From the NCBI RefSeq assembly GCF_019312595.1, contig NZ_JAHWDQ010000006.1, forward strand, positions 124,001-188,000: DNA of 64,000 nt. The letters run 5' to 3'. Below the pieces are notes generated by a model. That model saw only the letters and a program-made list of their open reading frames with translations, had not been told where the DNA came from and did no database searches. This document shows positions 37,614-48,772 of the stretch, piece after piece (within the stretch, counting starts at the first letter, position 1; each line of letters opens with the position of its first letter). The stretch comes from Zhongshania aquimaris. Lineage in GTDB: Bacteria > Pseudomonadota > Gammaproteobacteria > Pseudomonadales > Spongiibacteraceae. Both the position numbers and the translations under genes were made by a program.

Positions 37614-40202
37614 TTAAAAACTACGACCCAACGAGAATTGAAATATCTCAGTATCGTCTATTTTTTCAGGATTTAAGGCTCTGCCCAAGCTAAAGGTGAG
37701 GGGACCAAAACCAGTAATCCATGTGACACCAACACCTGCCGACATTCTCAAACTAGAAAAATCTGGCGTAGAACAGTTAACCTGCGTTGCACCGCACTGC
37801 GTGCTAAACACATTACCTGCATCAAAGAAGAAGCCACTGCGAACTGAGCGCTGATCTTTAACAAATGGCAGTGGGAACAGCAATTCCATACTACCTTCTA
37901 CCAATACATTACCACCAAAGGGGTCAGTATCACGTCTAAAGTTATTCGCGCTATCCACCAGCAACAATCCGGTTGCCGGGTCGAGTACGTAGGCACCTTG
38001 GGCCGACAATGCCAAGGCATTGCCCGACGCGTCTATCGCTGTAGCGGCCTGACTAATACGATAGATATCTGCATTAGAACTACGTGGGCCTAGAGTATTA
38101 GCCCTATACCCACGTACCGAGCCGAAACCACCTGCATAAAAATTTTCATAAAATGGCAAATTCTCTAACTCACCATAGCCGTCGCCATAACCTAACTCCG
38201 TTCTGAAACGCAGTGTTAAACTATTCGTTAATGGAACGTAGATTTGGCCTTCGTAACCCAGCTTAAAATACTCAAGATCAGAACCAGGTACCGCCAATTC
38301 TAATGACAGTGATTGCGAGGCACCTCTGGTTGCGAGTAAGCCGCGGTTCAATGTTGATTGGCGCCAAGATATCCCTGCGGTGAAGTTATTAAACTCTTCA
38401 CCATACTTATCCAGAAACCCTTCTTCGCCACTATCAACTAAGGCACTGGATGGCAGGTTGTTAATATCTTCAAGTACTTCCGCAACGGTGTACGTACCAG
38501 TAGCTGGATCGAGCTTACTCACAAAATAGTTGTCAATAACATCCAGCAGTCGTGGGCTACTCTTTATTTCTTTTACAGCACTAACACCAGCGTCGATAGT
38601 CGTGCGATTAAAACCGAGGTCAAAGCCTAAACGCTCAGTTTCTGAAATAGGGTAACCAAAATTGACACTTGTTCCGTAGGTATCTGAGGTGTAACTGGCA
38701 ACGTTAATTTCTTCAAAGTCGGTAGTCCGATAAAAAACTGAGAAACCGCGGCTTACACCGTCTTCAGTAAAATACGGATCTAAATAGCTAAAGTTAGCGC
38801 TGGTCGCAAAATCACTGCGGGAAACCCCAAATCCAACCTGCTTACCCGTACCGAAGAAGTTATTTTGTTGAATATTTGCACTCAGGAGAAGGCCGCTATC
38901 CTGCGAGAAGCCCACACTGGCGCCCAAACTACCCGAACTTTGCTCTTCAACTTTATAGCGAAGATCAATCAAATCATCAGTACCGGGAACCGCTAAAGTA
39001 TCTACTTTAGCCTCTTTAAAGTAGCCGAGACGCTCCAAGCGGATACGCGATAATTCAATCTTGTCTGCTGACGCCGGTGCACTTTCAATTTGACGCATTT
39101 CTCGGCGCAGTACTTCGTCAGATGTCCTTGCGTTACCTTCAAAATCGATACGACGCACATAGGTACGCTTACCTGGGTCAATAAAGAATTTGATATCTAC
39201 CGTTTTGTCTTCTTCATTTTGTTCTGGAATTCCGCGAACCTTGGCAAAATTATAACCTTCATTACCTAGCCGCTTGGTAATAAATTCCTCAGTGCTCGTG
39301 ACCAGCGCCTGAGAAAAAACCTGGCCCTTCTGAACTAATACAAAACGCTTTAAATCTTCTTCGGGCAGCACTAAATCGCCAGATAGCTCAGCGCTACTGA
39401 CCGTATACTTGTCACCTTCAAGGACATTCACTGTTATGTAAACAGATTGACGATTTGGGCTAATTGCAACCTGAACAGAATCAGCGTTAAACAACAAATA
39501 ACCGCGATCCAGGTAATACGAATTTAATTTTTCAAGATCGCCTTTGAGCTTTTCACGCGAGTACTTATTGCTGCTACTAAAGAATGAAAATAAACCACCG
39601 GTCTTAAGCTCAAAAAGATCAAGAAGCGTTTCGTCGTCATACACAGTATTGCCAACGATATTGATGTGCTCAATCGTTGCATTACTGCCTTCATCTATAT
39701 TAATGCTGATCGACACTCGATTGCGTTGCTCGGCAACCACGTCAGTCTCAATACTTGCGTCATAGCGACCCTGCGACACATACTGCCGAGTCAATTCCAT
39801 CTTCATACCGTCGAGGGTCGAGCGCTTAAAAACTTGCCCTTCGGCCAGTCCCGCGTTTTTCAAACCATCCAACAGTGCCTCAGTCGCGAGTGCCTTATTA
39901 CCTTCGAGGTTAATGCCGCTAATCGCTGGCCGCTCAACCACTCGCACCACAAGGACATCGCCATCCATACCAATCTGGATATCGTCAAAATTGCCAGTGC
40001 CAAAAAGCGCTCTCGACGCATTTGCCACCGTGCGCGTACTAACTCTATCGCCAATACTTATCGGCAATGCAGAGAACACCGTTTCGGACGATATCCGTTG
40101 CAGACCTTCGACACGAATATCTGAAATCGGCAGTGAATTTTGGGCGACAGCGAACAAACTCACCGACCACAGAATAAAACTAAGTGCTAAAAAGCGTTTC
40201 AT
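37614..40202 (-). CDS. bamA: outer membrane protein assembly factor BamA
   Basis: BamA is the Omp85 barrel that inserts proteins into the outer membrane. The signal peptide ends near AVAQN. Five POTRA domains follow (ISDIRVEGLQRISSETVF is the first), then a C-terminal 16-strand barrel with the lid-loop motif GSVRGYRANTLGPR. The last residue is Phe (FSLGRSF), as expected for a barrel signal. The chain is about 862 residues, with barrel loops longer than in E. coli. The start is the ATG at 40202. Confidence 0.97.
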   Translation of the reverse strand: MKRFLALSFILWSVSLFAVAQNSLPISDIRVEGLQRISSETVFSALPISIGDRVSTRTVANASRALFGTGNFDDIQIGMDGDVLVVRVVERPAISGINLEGNKALATEALLDGLKNAGLAEGQVFKRSTLDGMKMELTRQYVSQGRYDASIETDVVAEQRNRVSISINIDEGSNATIEHINIVGNTVYDDETLLDLFELKTGGLFSFFSSSNKYSREKLKGDLEKLNSYYLDRGYLLFNADSVQVAISPNRQSVYITVNVLEGDKYTVSSAELSGDLVLPEEDLKRFVLVQKGQVFSQALVTSTEEFITKRLGNEGYNFAKVRGIPEQNEEDKTVDIKFFIDPGKRTYVRRIDFEGNARTSDEVLRREMRQIESAPASADKIELSRIRLERLGYFKEAKVDTLAVPGTDDLIDLRYKVEEQSSGSLGASVGFSQDSGLLLSANIQQNNFFGTGKQVGFGVSRSDFATSANFSYLDPYFTEDGVSRGFSVFYRTTDFEEINVASYTSDTYGTSVNFGYPISETERLGFDLGFNRTTIDAGVSAVKEIKSSPRLLDVIDNYFVSKLDPATGTYTVAEVLEDINNLPSSALVDSGEEGFLDKYGEEFNNFTAGISWRQSTLNRGLLATRGASQSLSLELAVPGSDLEYFKLGYEGQIYVPLTNSLTLRFRTELGYGDGYGELENLPFYENFYAGGFGSVRGYRANTLGPRSSNADIYRISQAATAIDASGNALALSAQGAYVLDPATGLLLVDSANNFRRDTDPFGGNVLVEGSMELLFPLPFVKDQRSVRSGFFFDAGNVFSTQCGATQVNCSTPDFSSLRMSAGVGVTWITGFGPLTFSLGRALNPEKIDDTEIFQFSLGRSF

Positions 40203-40291
40203 CAACAGCTAAAAACCAAGGCTCTGGGCCAACGCCATAAAAACTGACGCTGCCACTGTGTAAGATTAAAAGCATTGCATTATCTTAGAGA

Positions 40292-41650
40292 CTAAAGGCG
40301 CAACACATCGTTATATAAAGCAAAAATCATCACAAATACTACTAACACCAGGCCCAGCTGATTCGCCCAGACCTGAACCTGCTCCGCCACAGGCTTACCG
40401 GTCAGCCACTCTACCAGAGCGTAGACAATATGCCCGCCATCTAGGACGGGAATCGGTAACAAATTCAAAACAGCAAGACTTATACTCAGCAAAGCCAAAA
40501 ACGTTAGCCATGCAAAAAACCCATACTGCGCCGAAGAGCTCGCCACTTTAGCAATGGTTATCGGCCCGCTCAAGTTTTTCGGCGACAACAGGCCCATCAA
40601 CATCTTTTTTATTGCCGATAAAGTAAAAGCACTCATCCGCCAGGTTTTGTCAACGGCTGCAACTCCTGCGCCAACAAAACCGTATTCCATAGTTCGCTGC
40701 ATCGACTCCGGCCAAGATGGCATGGCCACACCAACGCCAACATAACCATATGCCTGAGATTCGCCGTCAAGCTTACGATCCGGCGTCATGGTTAACAGCA
40801 CCCGTTGGGTACCACGCTCTACAGTGACAGTGATCTGCTCCTGTGGCTTTTGCCGAACGTATTCCACCCACGCCTGCCATGATTCTAGCGGCCTACCATC
40901 TGCCTCGACGACTAAATCCCCTGCACGCATTCCCGCTCGCTCTGCAGGACTGTCAGCTACAACGGTTTCAATTTTCGGTACAACTTCTGGCACAAACAGG
41001 GTGACACCTAATTCACGAACCGGATTGGGTTCTTCGATATCGTGCATCCAGTCACGCAATGCCACCACATTTTCCGTAATAAGATCAGAATCAGGGGAGC
41101 GCAAAGTAATATGGACATCACCATCTTCACCAATACGCTCCAAAAGCTGTAGCTGCAGCGCCTCCCAAGTTGGCGTCGAGCGCCCATCTACCGATAAAAA
41201 CTCCTGCCCTGCGACAATACCCGCCTGATCAGCCAACGAACCCGGCTCGACCTTTGCCACTATTGGCGCTACGCCGCTGACGCCGTTTAAAAACACCAGC
41301 CAATAAACAAAAACCGCCAAGATAAGATTTGCAATTGGACCAGCTGCCGCAATGGCAATTCGCGATTTTGGTGATGCGCGGTTAAATGCCTGGCCGACTA
41401 ACTCTTCTGGCACCGGCGCTTCGCGTTCGTCTAACATTTTGACGTAGCCACCGAGTGGAATACCAGCTATGACATATTCCGTACCGCTGCGATCAGTCCA
41501 AGACAATAACGGCTTTCCAAACCCCACCGAAAAACGCAAAACTTTGACGCCACAGCGCCGCGCGACCCAGAAGTGGCCGAATTCGTGCACCGCAACCAGA
41601 ATAGCCAAGGTAAGCAGCGTCACTAAAATAGTTTGCAAAATATCCAGCAC
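40292..41650 (-). CDS. rseP: regulated intramembrane zinc protease RseP
   Basis: This site-2 protease cuts the anti-sigma factor RseA in the envelope stress response. The zinc motif is VAVHEFGHFWVARRC (about 19-33), and the third ligand motif is IPVLDGGHIVY. Two PDZ domains lie between (SLADQAGIVAGQEFLSVDG and SPAERAGMRAGDLVVEADG). The length is 452 residues. It lies between dxr and bamA as in relatives. Confidence 0.97.
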   Translation of the reverse strand: MLDILQTILVTLLTLAILVAVHEFGHFWVARRCGVKVLRFSVGFGKPLLSWTDRSGTEYVIAGIPLGGYVKMLDEREAPVPEELVGQAFNRASPKSRIAIAAAGPIANLILAVFVYWLVFLNGVSGVAPIVAKVEPGSLADQAGIVAGQEFLSVDGRSTPTWEALQLQLLERIGEDGDVHITLRSPDSDLITENVVALRDWMHDIEEPNPVRELGVTLFVPEVVPKIETVVADSPAERAGMRAGDLVVEADGRPLESWQAWVEYVRQKPQEQITVTVERGTQRVLLTMTPDRKLDGESQAYGYVGVGVAMPSWPESMQRTMEYGFVGAGVAAVDKTWRMSAFTLSAIKKMLMGLLSPKNLSGPITIAKVASSSAQYGFFAWLTFLALLSISLAVLNLLPIPVLDGGHIVYALVEWLTGKPVAEQVQVWANQLGLVLVVFVMIFALYNDVLRL

Positions 41651-41714
41651 GTTTTTGCCCTTTAGCGCATAGCGACCCGTGTAATTCTGGCCACTATCGA
41701 GTCTCTGTTATCTG

Positions 41715-42911
41715 TTAAGCCAATGTTTTATTTAGAATAAATTTCATCGCACAAACACGAGATTCTCTGTCCGCTTGTTGGACATCCTCGAGTGAGTGCG
41801 GTTCAACAATTACAACAACCGCCATAACCTGCTCTATGACCTTGGCAATAGATGTAAAATCCAGTCGACCGTCAAGAAACGCTTCAACCGCGACCTCGTT
41901 CGCCGCATTTAACACCGCCGGTGCTGTACCGCCTCGCACCGCCGCCTCTCGCGCCAAACGCAGACAGGGGAAACGCTCTTCATCTGGCGCCTCAAAATCC
42001 AATCGCGCCTGCGCAATGATATCTAAACTGCCAACCCCTGATGCAACCCGTTCTGGCCACGCCAAGGCATGAGCAATCGGGGTACGCATATCGGGATTCC
42101 CGAGCTGCGCTAAAACTGAGCCATCAATATACTCAACCATGGAGTGAATAACACTCTGAGGATGAACAATAATATCAATGTTTGCAGGTTCGGTATGAAA
42201 CAGCCAACACGCTTCAATCAGCTCCAAGCCTTTATTCATCATGGTAGCTGAATCCACTGATATCTTGCGCCCCATAGACCAATTGGGATGCGCGCAGGCT
42301 TGATCGGGAGTCACATCAGCCAATTCCGCTGAGGCCGTATTTCGAAAAGGACCACCAGAACCGGTCAATAAAACACGCTTAACACCGCCATGTAAAAAGG
42401 GGCTTAATTGACCATTCCCTTGCTGAACTTGCATCGGCAAGCATTGAAAAATCGCATTGTGCTCGCTGTCGATGGGCAGCAACATTGCGCCACAGCGCTG
42501 CACTGCATCCATAAATAACGGCCCAGCCATAACAAGCGCTTCTTTATTCGCTAGCAACACTTTTCTGCCAGCCTCAACCGCTGCCATTGTCGGCAACAAG
42601 CCGGCAGCACCAACGATGGCCGCCATGGTTACATCAGCCTCACGTGCGACAGTACACAAACCCGCTTCACCACCTAGAATCTCGGTTGGCAAGCCGGCTT
42701 TTCTGACCCGCTCCGCAAAGGCTTGCACTAATTCTATATCCGCCAATACTGCATAGCGTGGTGAAAACTGTTCAAGTTGTGCAAACAGCGTATCTAAGCT
42801 CCGATTAGCTGTTAAAGCATAGACACTATAACGCTCTGGATGGCGAGCCAGCACGTCTAGCGTGTTTACGCCGATAGACCCGGTCGAACCAAGGACTGTG
42901 ACCGACTGCAT
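41715..42911 (-). CDS. dxr: 1-deoxy-D-xylulose 5-phosphate reductoisomerase
   Basis: Dxr makes MEP, the committing step of the non-mevalonate pathway, using NADPH and a divalent metal. The NADPH motif [14 protein letters not shown] is at the N-terminus; [16 protein letters not shown] and ILTGSGGPF-like [12 protein letters not shown] form the active site. I start at the ATG at 42911, which overlaps the cdsA stop as TAATG and gives the usual [12 protein letters not shown]; the frame extends to 42920. The length is 398 residues. Confidence 0.97.
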   Translation of the reverse strand: MQSVTVLGSTGSIGVNTLDVLARHPERYSVYALTANRSLDTLFAQLEQFSPRYAVLADIELVQAFAERVRKAGLPTEILGGEAGLCTVAREADVTMAAIVGAAGLLPTMAAVEAGRKVLLANKEALVMAGPLFMDAVQRCGAMLLPIDSEHNAIFQCLPMQVQQGNGQLSPFLHGGVKRVLLTGSGGPFRNTASAELADVTPDQACAHPNWSMGRKISVDSATMMNKGLELIEACWLFHTEPANIDIIVHPQSVIHSMVEYIDGSVLAQLGNPDMRTPIAHALAWPERVASGVGSLDIIAQARLDFEAPDEERFPCLRLAREAAVRGGTAPAVLNAANEVAVEAFLDGRLDFTSIAKVIEQVMAVVVIVEPHSLEDVQQADRESRVCAMKFILNKTLA

Positions 42912-43759
42912 TACACCCATCCCGTCGCCATCAAGCCCAGCGCAAATACTGGCGCCGCCGCCGTAATACTGTCTATTCGATCCATGATTCCGCCGTGCCC
43001 CGGCAATAAATGACCACTGTCTTTAATGCCGCGATGGCGTTTCACCATACTTTCCAGTAAATCACCCAATACAGAGGCTAATACCGTAACAATCACCATG
43101 CATAATAAGGGCAGTAACGCGATTGGTATCGCACCTGGCAATAACCTAGCCAATGACACCCACAGAAGAGCCGCCAACAAACTGCTAGAGGCCAACCCCC
43201 CCCAAAACCCCGCCCAAGATTTACCGGGACTCACCGCAGGAGCGAGCTTGGCTTTTCCGTAGGCACGGCCAACAAAATAGGCACCGATATCAGCTGAGGC
43301 GACAAGCGCAATAACCAATACAATTAACCACACACCACCGCTTAAACTTCTTAAATAACAGATAGCCAACCATGCAGGAACCAACACCAACAGCCCCATC
43401 AGAGCACGCATCCAGCGAGAACCCCAAAGCCCAGCACTGAGAGGGTAAGACTTCACCCAAAGCAACGCAATCGACCACCAAAGACTGGCAGCGATAACAA
43501 TTTCTTGTACCTCGAGCTGATCCACGCCACTAAAGAGACTTGTTGTCCACGCGGCAACTATCATCAACAGAGCGCAGACTATTACGTAAGTAAAGCGAGC
43601 CCCCTTAGCCGAAAAACCACTTAAATCGGCCCACTCCCAGGCAGCTAATAGCACAACAAGGGCAAACACCGCCGACAATATCGGCAGCGACAAATACACC
43701 AGAGCCGCCAACAGTGCGACGACGATCAACACCGCGGTGATGATCCGCTGCTTTAACAT
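42911..43759 (-). CDS. cdsA: phosphatidate cytidylyltransferase
   Basis: This multi-pass inner membrane enzyme makes CDP-diacylglycerol for phospholipids. The signature near the C-terminus is [19 protein letters not shown], with [12 protein letters not shown] earlier. About seven hydrophobic segments are visible in 282 residues. It is coupled to dxr. Confidence 0.96.
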   Translation of the reverse strand: MLKQRIITAVLIVVALLAALVYLSLPILSAVFALVVLLAAWEWADLSGFSAKGARFTYVIVCALLMIVAAWTTSLFSGVDQLEVQEIVIAASLWWSIALLWVKSYPLSAGLWGSRWMRALMGLLVLVPAWLAICYLRSLSGGVWLIVLVIALVASADIGAYFVGRAYGKAKLAPAVSPGKSWAGFWGGLASSSLLAALLWVSLARLLPGAIPIALLPLLCMVIVTVLASVLGDLLESMVKRHRGIKDSGHLLPGHGGIMDRIDSITAAAPVFALGLMATGWV

Positions 43760-43771
43760 AAACTGGCTCCC

Positions 43772-44530
43772 CTACTCTGGCGCTTCTTCATTATTATCAT
43801 TTTCACGACCGCCAAAACGTCGGTCTCGACGAGCATAGGCGTCTAGCGCCCGGTCCAACTCCTCGCCGCTAAAGTCCGGCCAGAAACAATCTGTAAAATA
43901 GAGCTCGCTATAGGCTATCTGCCATAACAAAAAATTACTAATGCGCTGCTCACCCGCCGTACGTATGCAAAGGTCTGGTTTTGGTAGGTCGGCAAGTGCA
44001 AGGTGGCGATCAAACAGCTCAACAGTAAACTCATCAGGCGTTAATTCGCCGTCCTTCACCTTTTCAGCCAAGGCTTTGGCGGCATTCACAATATCCCACT
44101 GGCCGCCGTAATCAACGGCAATTACCAGCTGAGTTTCGCGGTTAAATCGCGTCAGCTGTTCACTGTAGTCCATTTGCTTGCGCAGTGCTGCGGTAAATTG
44201 GCTGCGCTCACCAATAAATCGCATCCGCACCCCATCGGCATGCAGTTGCTTAGTCTCACTATCGAGATAACTCGAAAACAGCCGCATCAAAGCCTGAACT
44301 TCTAGAGTAGGACGCTGCCAATTTTCGCTAGAAAACGCGAATAAAGTGACAATCTCAACACCGTGCTCGCGGGTTAGCTTTAATAGAGGTCGTATCACCT
44401 CTACTCCGGCTCGATGCCCCGCAGAGGACTTTAGACCGTGTTTTTTGGCCCAGCGATTGTTGCCATCCATAATGATGGCAACATGACGGGGGACACGTTT
44501 AGGCGCGGACTCCCGCTTTGCTACTGACAT
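43772..44530 (-). CDS. uppS: undecaprenyl diphosphate synthase
   Basis: This cis-prenyltransferase makes the C55 carrier for peptidoglycan and other wall polymers. The start VPRHVAIIMDGNNRWAKKHG carries the catalytic Asp; VVTLFAFSSENW-like VTLFAFSSENWQRP and RTAGEQRISNFLLWQ are conserved. The length is 252 residues. It follows frr by 21 bases. Confidence 0.97.
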   Translation of the reverse strand: MSVAKRESAPKRVPRHVAIIMDGNNRWAKKHGLKSSAGHRAGVEVIRPLLKLTREHGVEIVTLFAFSSENWQRPTLEVQALMRLFSSYLDSETKQLHADGVRMRFIGERSQFTAALRKQMDYSEQLTRFNRETQLVIAVDYGGQWDIVNAAKALAEKVKDGELTPDEFTVELFDRHLALADLPKPDLCIRTAGEQRISNFLLWQIAYSELYFTDCFWPDFSGEELDRALDAYARRDRRFGGRENDNNEEAPE

Positions 44531-44551
44531 TGAAACAATTCGGCTCGCCGC

Positions 44552-45109
44552 TCAAATTTCCATCAGATCGGCTTCTTTCGCCACCAGCGCTTTATCTACC
44601 TCAGCAATATACTGATCGGTGATTTTCTGCACATCATCCTGCGCACGGCGCTCCTCGTCCTCGCTGATTTCTTTTTCTTTCAGCAACTCTTTTACATCAG
44701 ACAGCACGTCGCGACGCGCATTGCGAATAGACACCCGCGCACTTTCCGCCTCTTGGCGAGCTTGCTTGATATACCCTTTACGAGTTTCTTCCGTCAGCAT
44801 CGGCATCGGTATACGAATAACACTGCCAGCCGTGCTTGGGTTAAGGCCTAGGTCAGACTTCATGATCGCCTTTTCAACATCGGGAACGATATTCTTTTCC
44901 CACGGCGTCACGGTAAGTGTTCTTGCGTCTTCAACACCAATGTTTGCAATCTGTGACAGCGGCGTATCAGTGCCGTAATAAGACACCCGCAGACCGTCTA
45001 ACAAGCTAGGGTGCGCGCGGCCAGTACGAATTTTATTAAAATTAGTGCCTAAGGCCTCAATGGTCTTAGCCATGCGCTGTTTAGCGTCTTCCTTTAACTC
45101 ATTTATCAC
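44552..45109 (-). CDS. frr: ribosome recycling factor
   Basis: RRF splits post-termination ribosomes with EF-G. The protein contains [25 protein letters not shown], given in parts here as [13 protein letters not shown], and a C-terminal [16 protein letters not shown] place the start at the GTG at 45109 (185 residues, the family length) because AGGAG lies seven bases upstream. This makes it overlap the end of pyrH by 11 bases; the frame open to 45139 is only pyrH sequence. Confidence 0.96.
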   Translation of the reverse strand: MINELKEDAKQRMAKTIEALGTNFNKIRTGRAHPSLLDGLRVSYYGTDTPLSQIANIGVEDARTLTVTPWEKNIVPDVEKAIMKSDLGLNPSTAGSVIRIPMPMLTEETRKGYIKQARQEAESARVSIRNARRDVLSDVKELLKEKEISEDEERRAQDDVQKITDQYIAEVDKALVAKEADLMEI

Positions 45110-45860
45110 GACGTTTCTCCTCTCGGGTTGCAGCGGCACCTACCAGAGTCCCCTCTTCGCCGCCCACCACAATATTCAACAAAGCTCCCTGCTGCTCCAT
45201 TGCAAAGACTCGCAAGGGCATATTATGGTCTCGGCATAAACATATCGCCGTTAAATCCATAACTTCGAGCTTCTTATCCAGCACTTCATCGTAGCTGAGA
45301 TAATCATACTTCACGGCATCGGGGTCGCGCATTGGATCTGCACTATAAACACCGTCAACCTTGGTCGCTTTCAATACGAGATCCGCATCAACCTCAATAC
45401 CGCGCAAACACGCTGCAGAGTCGGTAGTAAAAAACGGATTGCCTGTGCCCGCGGCAAAAATAACCACTTCGCCCCGCGACAGCAAACGAATCGCCTTACG
45501 ACGATCGTAGTGATCAACAACGCCACTCATGGGAATTGCCGACATCACCGAAGATTTTATATTACTACGCTCTAGCGCATCACGAAGCGCCAATGCGTTC
45601 ATGACCGTCGCCAACATGCCCATATGATCGCCTGTAACACGATCCAGTCCCGCAGTTTGCAGCGCCGCGCCGCGGAACAAATTCCCGCCGCCAACCACCA
45701 AACCAACCTGCACACCGATGCCAACTAACTGACCGACTTCGAGCGCCATGCGGTCTAGCACCTTGGGATCGATACCAAATCCAAGGCCACCCATCAAAGC
45801 TTCACCACTTAATTTAAGCAGTATGCGCTTGTATTTCTTATCCCGACTTTGGCTAGACAT
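45099..45860 (-). CDS. pyrH: uridylate kinase
   Basis: This hexameric UMP kinase starts the path to UTP and CTP. Typical segments are [27 protein letters not shown] and [16 protein letters not shown]. The length of 253 includes a short Arg/Lys-rich C-terminal tail ([11 protein letters not shown]), whose codons carry the frr ribosome site. It follows the tsf terminator. Confidence 0.97.
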   Translation of the reverse strand: MSSQSRDKKYKRILLKLSGEALMGGLGFGIDPKVLDRMALEVGQLVGIGVQVGLVVGGGNLFRGAALQTAGLDRVTGDHMGMLATVMNALALRDALERSNIKSSVMSAIPMSGVVDHYDRRKAIRLLSRGEVVIFAAGTGNPFFTTDSAACLRGIEVDADLVLKATKVDGVYSADPMRDPDAVKYDYLSYDEVLDKKLEVMDLTAICLCRDHNMPLRVFAMEQQGALLNIVVGGEEGTLVGAAATREEKRRDK

Positions 45861-45918
45861 TTCCCTACCTCACCACATTACACGATATTTTCATGACACT
45901 GCATATCGGCTAAAGTAA

Positions 45919-45940
45919 AGCGGGGCCCGCAGGCCCCGCT
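45919..45940 (-). terminator. terminator after tsf
   Basis: A 9-bp perfect GC-rich stem AGCGGGGCC/GGCCCCGCT with a 4-base loop is followed on the - strand by TTACTTT. Confidence 0.8.
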
Positions 45941-45951
45941 AACTTAGTGGC

Positions 45952-46815
45952 TTAGCCTTTCAGCTGAGCAGCCACCTCGGCGGCAAAGTCTACTTCTTCT
46001 TTCTCAATACCTTCACCCACTTCAAAGCGAATAAACGCTTGGATATCGGCACTGCTGCTTTTCAGCAATTTACCCACGGTCTGCTCAGGATCTTTAACAA
46101 AAGGCTGATCAACCAATGAGTTTTCAGACAGGAACTTACGGATCCGACCATCAATCATCTTCTCGATAATTTCGGGTGGTTTGCCGCTTTCAGCCGCCTG
46201 GGCAGTGAAGATTTCACGCTCTTTCACGATCTCTTCTTCAGGCATATCGGCAGATTTAGCAACCCGTGGATTCGTTGCCGCAACATGCATCGCCACATCG
46301 CGCGCCAGCTCAGCGTCACCGCCTTTCAGGGCAACCAATACCGCAATACGGTTATTAGAGTGCACATAGCTGTCTACCACACCATCTTCTGCGCTAATAA
46401 GCACAGCACGACGAACAGAAATGTTCTCGCCGATCTTTTGAACCAGCGCTTCACGTGCAGATTCCAAATCGCCAGCCATCAATTCAGCAACATCAGTCGC
46501 CTTAGTAGCAAACGCCTTGTCGGTCACTTGCGCAACAAACGCTAAGAAGCCGGCATCACGCGCAACAAAATCGGTTTCGCTGTTAACTTCAACCACAACA
46601 CCGTAGCTGCCATCTTCCGCAACTTTTGTGCTAACAACGCCATCTGCAGCAGTACGACCAGCCTTTTTAGCCGCCTTCATACCGCTAGACTTACGCATCT
46701 CTTCAATCGCCAACTCAATATCACCATTCGCATCATTAAGTGCTTTTTTACACTCCATCATGCCAAGGCCAGTACGATCACGCAGTTCTTTAACCATTGA
46801 TGCTGTTACAGCCAT
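45952..46815 (-). CDS. tsf: elongation factor Ts
   Basis: EF-Ts exchanges GDP for GTP on EF-Tu. The N-terminal UBA-like domain ([19 protein letters not shown]) and the signature [12 protein letters not shown] are visible. The length is 287 residues. It follows rpsB, with a terminator-like hairpin between the two. Confidence 0.98.
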   Translation of the reverse strand: MAVTASMVKELRDRTGLGMMECKKALNDANGDIELAIEEMRKSSGMKAAKKAGRTAADGVVSTKVAEDGSYGVVVEVNSETDFVARDAGFLAFVAQVTDKAFATKATDVAELMAGDLESAREALVQKIGENISVRRAVLISAEDGVVDSYVHSNNRIAVLVALKGGDAELARDVAMHVAATNPRVAKSADMPEEEIVKEREIFTAQAAESGKPPEIIEKMIDGRIRKFLSENSLVDQPFVKDPEQTVGKLLKSSSADIQAFIRFEVGEGIEKEEVDFAAEVAAQLKG

Positions 46816-46903
46816 CCTAAATTCCTCTTAATTACCTTGAGCGGGTTAACTCAAGTTCAAGAACAGACCCAAAACCATGTGCCTGCTCAGACAATATCCA
46901 AAA

Positions 46904-46924
46904 AAAGGGGGCCTTGCCCCCTTT
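46904..46924 (-). terminator. hairpin with U tract between rpsB and tsf
   Basis: AAAGGGGGC/GCCCCCTTT, with a 3-base loop, runs into seven T residues on the - strand. It probably attenuates transcription so that rpsB is made in excess over tsf. Confidence 0.85.
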
Positions 46925-46946
46925 CGCAGACTGCTTAGCGGCCAAA

Positions 46947-47690
46947 TTACTCGGCAGCGCTTTCGCCTTCTGGTGCTACTTCAACAAACTCGTCTTTAGC
47001 AACAACGTCGTTTGCAGCAGCGTTAATAGCAACATCAGCAACAGCCGTTACGTACAGTTTGATTGCGCGAATTGCGTCATCGTTACCTGGGATAACAAAA
47101 TCTACGCCATCTGGATTGCTGTTGGTATCAACGATACCAAATACTGGGATACCCAGTTTGTTGGCTTCTTGAATAGCAATACGCTCGTGATCCACATCAA
47201 TAACGAACAGTGCATCAGGCAAACCAGACATATCTTTAATACCACCGATGGAGCGCTCTAGCTTCTCCATATCACGGCGGCGCATCAGCGCTTCTTTCTT
47301 AGTCAATTTGTCAAAAGTGCCGTCTTGGCTTTGTGCTTCAAGCTCACGCAGACGACGAACAGACTGACGAATAGTTTTGTAGTTAGTGAGCATTCCGCCC
47401 AACCAACGATGGCTAACAAACGGCATACCAGCGCGGGCAGCTTGTTCGCCAATAATCTTACTCGCTGCACGCTTAGTGCCAACAAATAGGATCTTGTTCT
47501 TATTGGCAGCCATTTTAGCAATAGCATCTAGGGCATTGTTCATTGCTGGAACAGTGTGCTCTAGGTTAATAATGTGAATCTTGTTACGCGCACCAAAAAT
47601 GAAAGGAGCCATTTTTGGGTTCCAGTAACGAGTCTGGTGACCAAAGTGAACGCCGGCTTGCAGCATTTCACGCATACTTACATGAGACAT
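46947..47690 (-). CDS. rpsB: 30S ribosomal protein S2
   Basis: S2 starts [22 protein letters not shown] and contains [16 protein letters not shown] and [19 protein letters not shown]. The length of 247 includes an acidic tail ending in EGESAAE. It is the first gene of the long - strand block. A leader of nearly 150 bases may carry an autoregulatory structure. Confidence 0.99.
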   Translation of the reverse strand: MSHVSMREMLQAGVHFGHQTRYWNPKMAPFIFGARNKIHIINLEHTVPAMNNALDAIAKMAANKNKILFVGTKRAASKIIGEQAARAGMPFVSHRWLGGMLTNYKTIRQSVRRLRELEAQSQDGTFDKLTKKEALMRRRDMEKLERSIGGIKDMSGLPDALFVIDVDHERIAIQEANKLGIPVFGIVDTNSNPDGVDFVIPGNDDAIRAIKLYVTAVADVAINAAANDVVAKDEFVEVAPEGESAAE

Positions 47691-47711
47691 GATATTTCCT
47701 TAATAAACATC

Positions 47712-47742
47712 GGGTTACAAACTTGCAGAGATCCCATAACCC
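47712..47742 (-). promoter_or_regulatory. possible S2 autoregulatory leader hairpin
   Basis: GGGTTA and TAACCC pair across 19 bases in the rpsB leader, about 20-50 bases upstream of the ATG. In gammaproteobacteria the rpsB leader mediates S2 feedback; that this hairpin does so here is inference. Confidence 0.35.
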
Positions 47743-47834
47743 AACCCCAACTATCGTTGAAGCACCCGGGATTACGTGCCGATTTCTGCGCGTCATTAAT
47801 CCAATAACAGCTCGAGCCATTATTGGGGCGCGTA

Positions 47835-47840
47835 TTTATA
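47835..47840 (-). promoter_or_regulatory. candidate rpsB -10 element with GC-rich discriminator
   Basis: TATAAA on the - strand is followed by TACGCGCCCC, the kind of discriminator found in stringently controlled ribosomal promoters. The -35 match (TTTATG at 17 bases) is weak. The rest of the 47691-47977 divergent region holds nothing else I can name. Confidence 0.4.
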
Positions 47841-47977
47841 CCACAGAGCCCCTATTACATAAAGTATAAACCGCTTTTGAGACTAAAATTCCGCGATGCC
47901 TTCGCTACCCATAAAGCGATGGTTTACAATAGCCGGCTTTAAATAAGCCAGACGAAGCCGCCCACCGGTACAGCCCT

Positions 47978-48772
47978 ATGAATGTAAGCATTAAATCGCC
48001 AGAACAAATTGCCGCCATGCGCGTTGCCGGTCGACTTGCCGCCGACGTGCTAGAAATGATCACGCCTCACGTCAAACCTGGCATCAGCACTGGCGAACTA
48101 GACCAAATTTGTCATGACTATATTGTGAATGTGCAAAACGCCATTCCCGCACCGCTAAACTACAACGGCTTTCCCAAGTCTATCTGCACCTCTGTCAATG
48201 AAGTTATTTGCCACGGCATTCCTTCTGACAAAAAAATACTTAAAGATGGCGATATCCTGAATATCGATGTCACCGTAATAAAGGATGGCTGGCACGGCGA
48301 TACTAACCGCATGTATTACGTAGGCAATGTGCCGGAGCACGCCAAGCGCCTTTGCGAAGTAACTCAAGAGTGCTTATATCAAGCCATAGCACTCGTTAAG
48401 CCAGGCTGCGCGCTCAGCGATATCGGCACCGTGATAGCCAAACATGCACGCGGCAAGCATTACAGTGTAGTCGAGGAATATTGCGGTCATGGCATCGGGC
48501 TCGTCTTCCACGAAGATCCTCAGGTGCTGCACTACGGCGAAGGTTATAACCGACGTAACGATTTAGTGTTAAAAGAAGGCATGACATTCACCATTGAGCC
48601 CATGATCAATGCCGGTAAAAAGCAAACCAAACTCAATACCAAAGATGGCTGGACCGTTACCACCCGCGACCGCCGCCTCTCTGCCCAATGGGAGCACACT
48701 ATGGCAGTAACGGCAGACGGCGTTGAAGTACTCACCGCACGCCCAGACGAACCTTTTTACCGGAATATATAA
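47978..48772 (+). CDS. map: type I methionine aminopeptidase
   Basis: Map removes the initiator Met from nascent proteins. Conserved stretches are VNEVICHGIP, ILNIDVTVIKDGWHGDTNRMYY (metal-binding Asp pair), GHGIGLVFHEDPQVLHY and MTFTIEPMINAG. The length is 264 residues. It is divergent from rpsB, as in E. coli and Pseudomonas, and its stop overlaps the glnD start as TAATG. Confidence 0.98.
   Translation: MNVSIKSPEQIAAMRVAGRLAADVLEMITPHVKPGISTGELDQICHDYIVNVQNAIPAPLNYNGFPKSICTSVNEVICHGIPSDKKILKDGDILNIDVTVIKDGWHGDTNRMYYVGNVPEHAKRLCEVTQECLYQAIALVKPGCALSDIGTVIAKHARGKHYSVVEEYCGHGIGLVFHEDPQVLHYGEGYNRRNDLVLKEGMTFTIEPMINAGKKQTKLNTKDGWTVTTRDRRLSAQWEHTMAVTADGVEVLTARPDEPFYRNI

Noticed and set aside
39666-40124. 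152-residue + strand frame
   Set aside because: Antisense of the bamA POTRA region, with no supporting features.
45110-45139. Longer N-terminus of frr
   Set aside because: The extra ten codons are the end of pyrH in another frame; the GTG at 45109 has a well-placed AGGAG and gives the family length.
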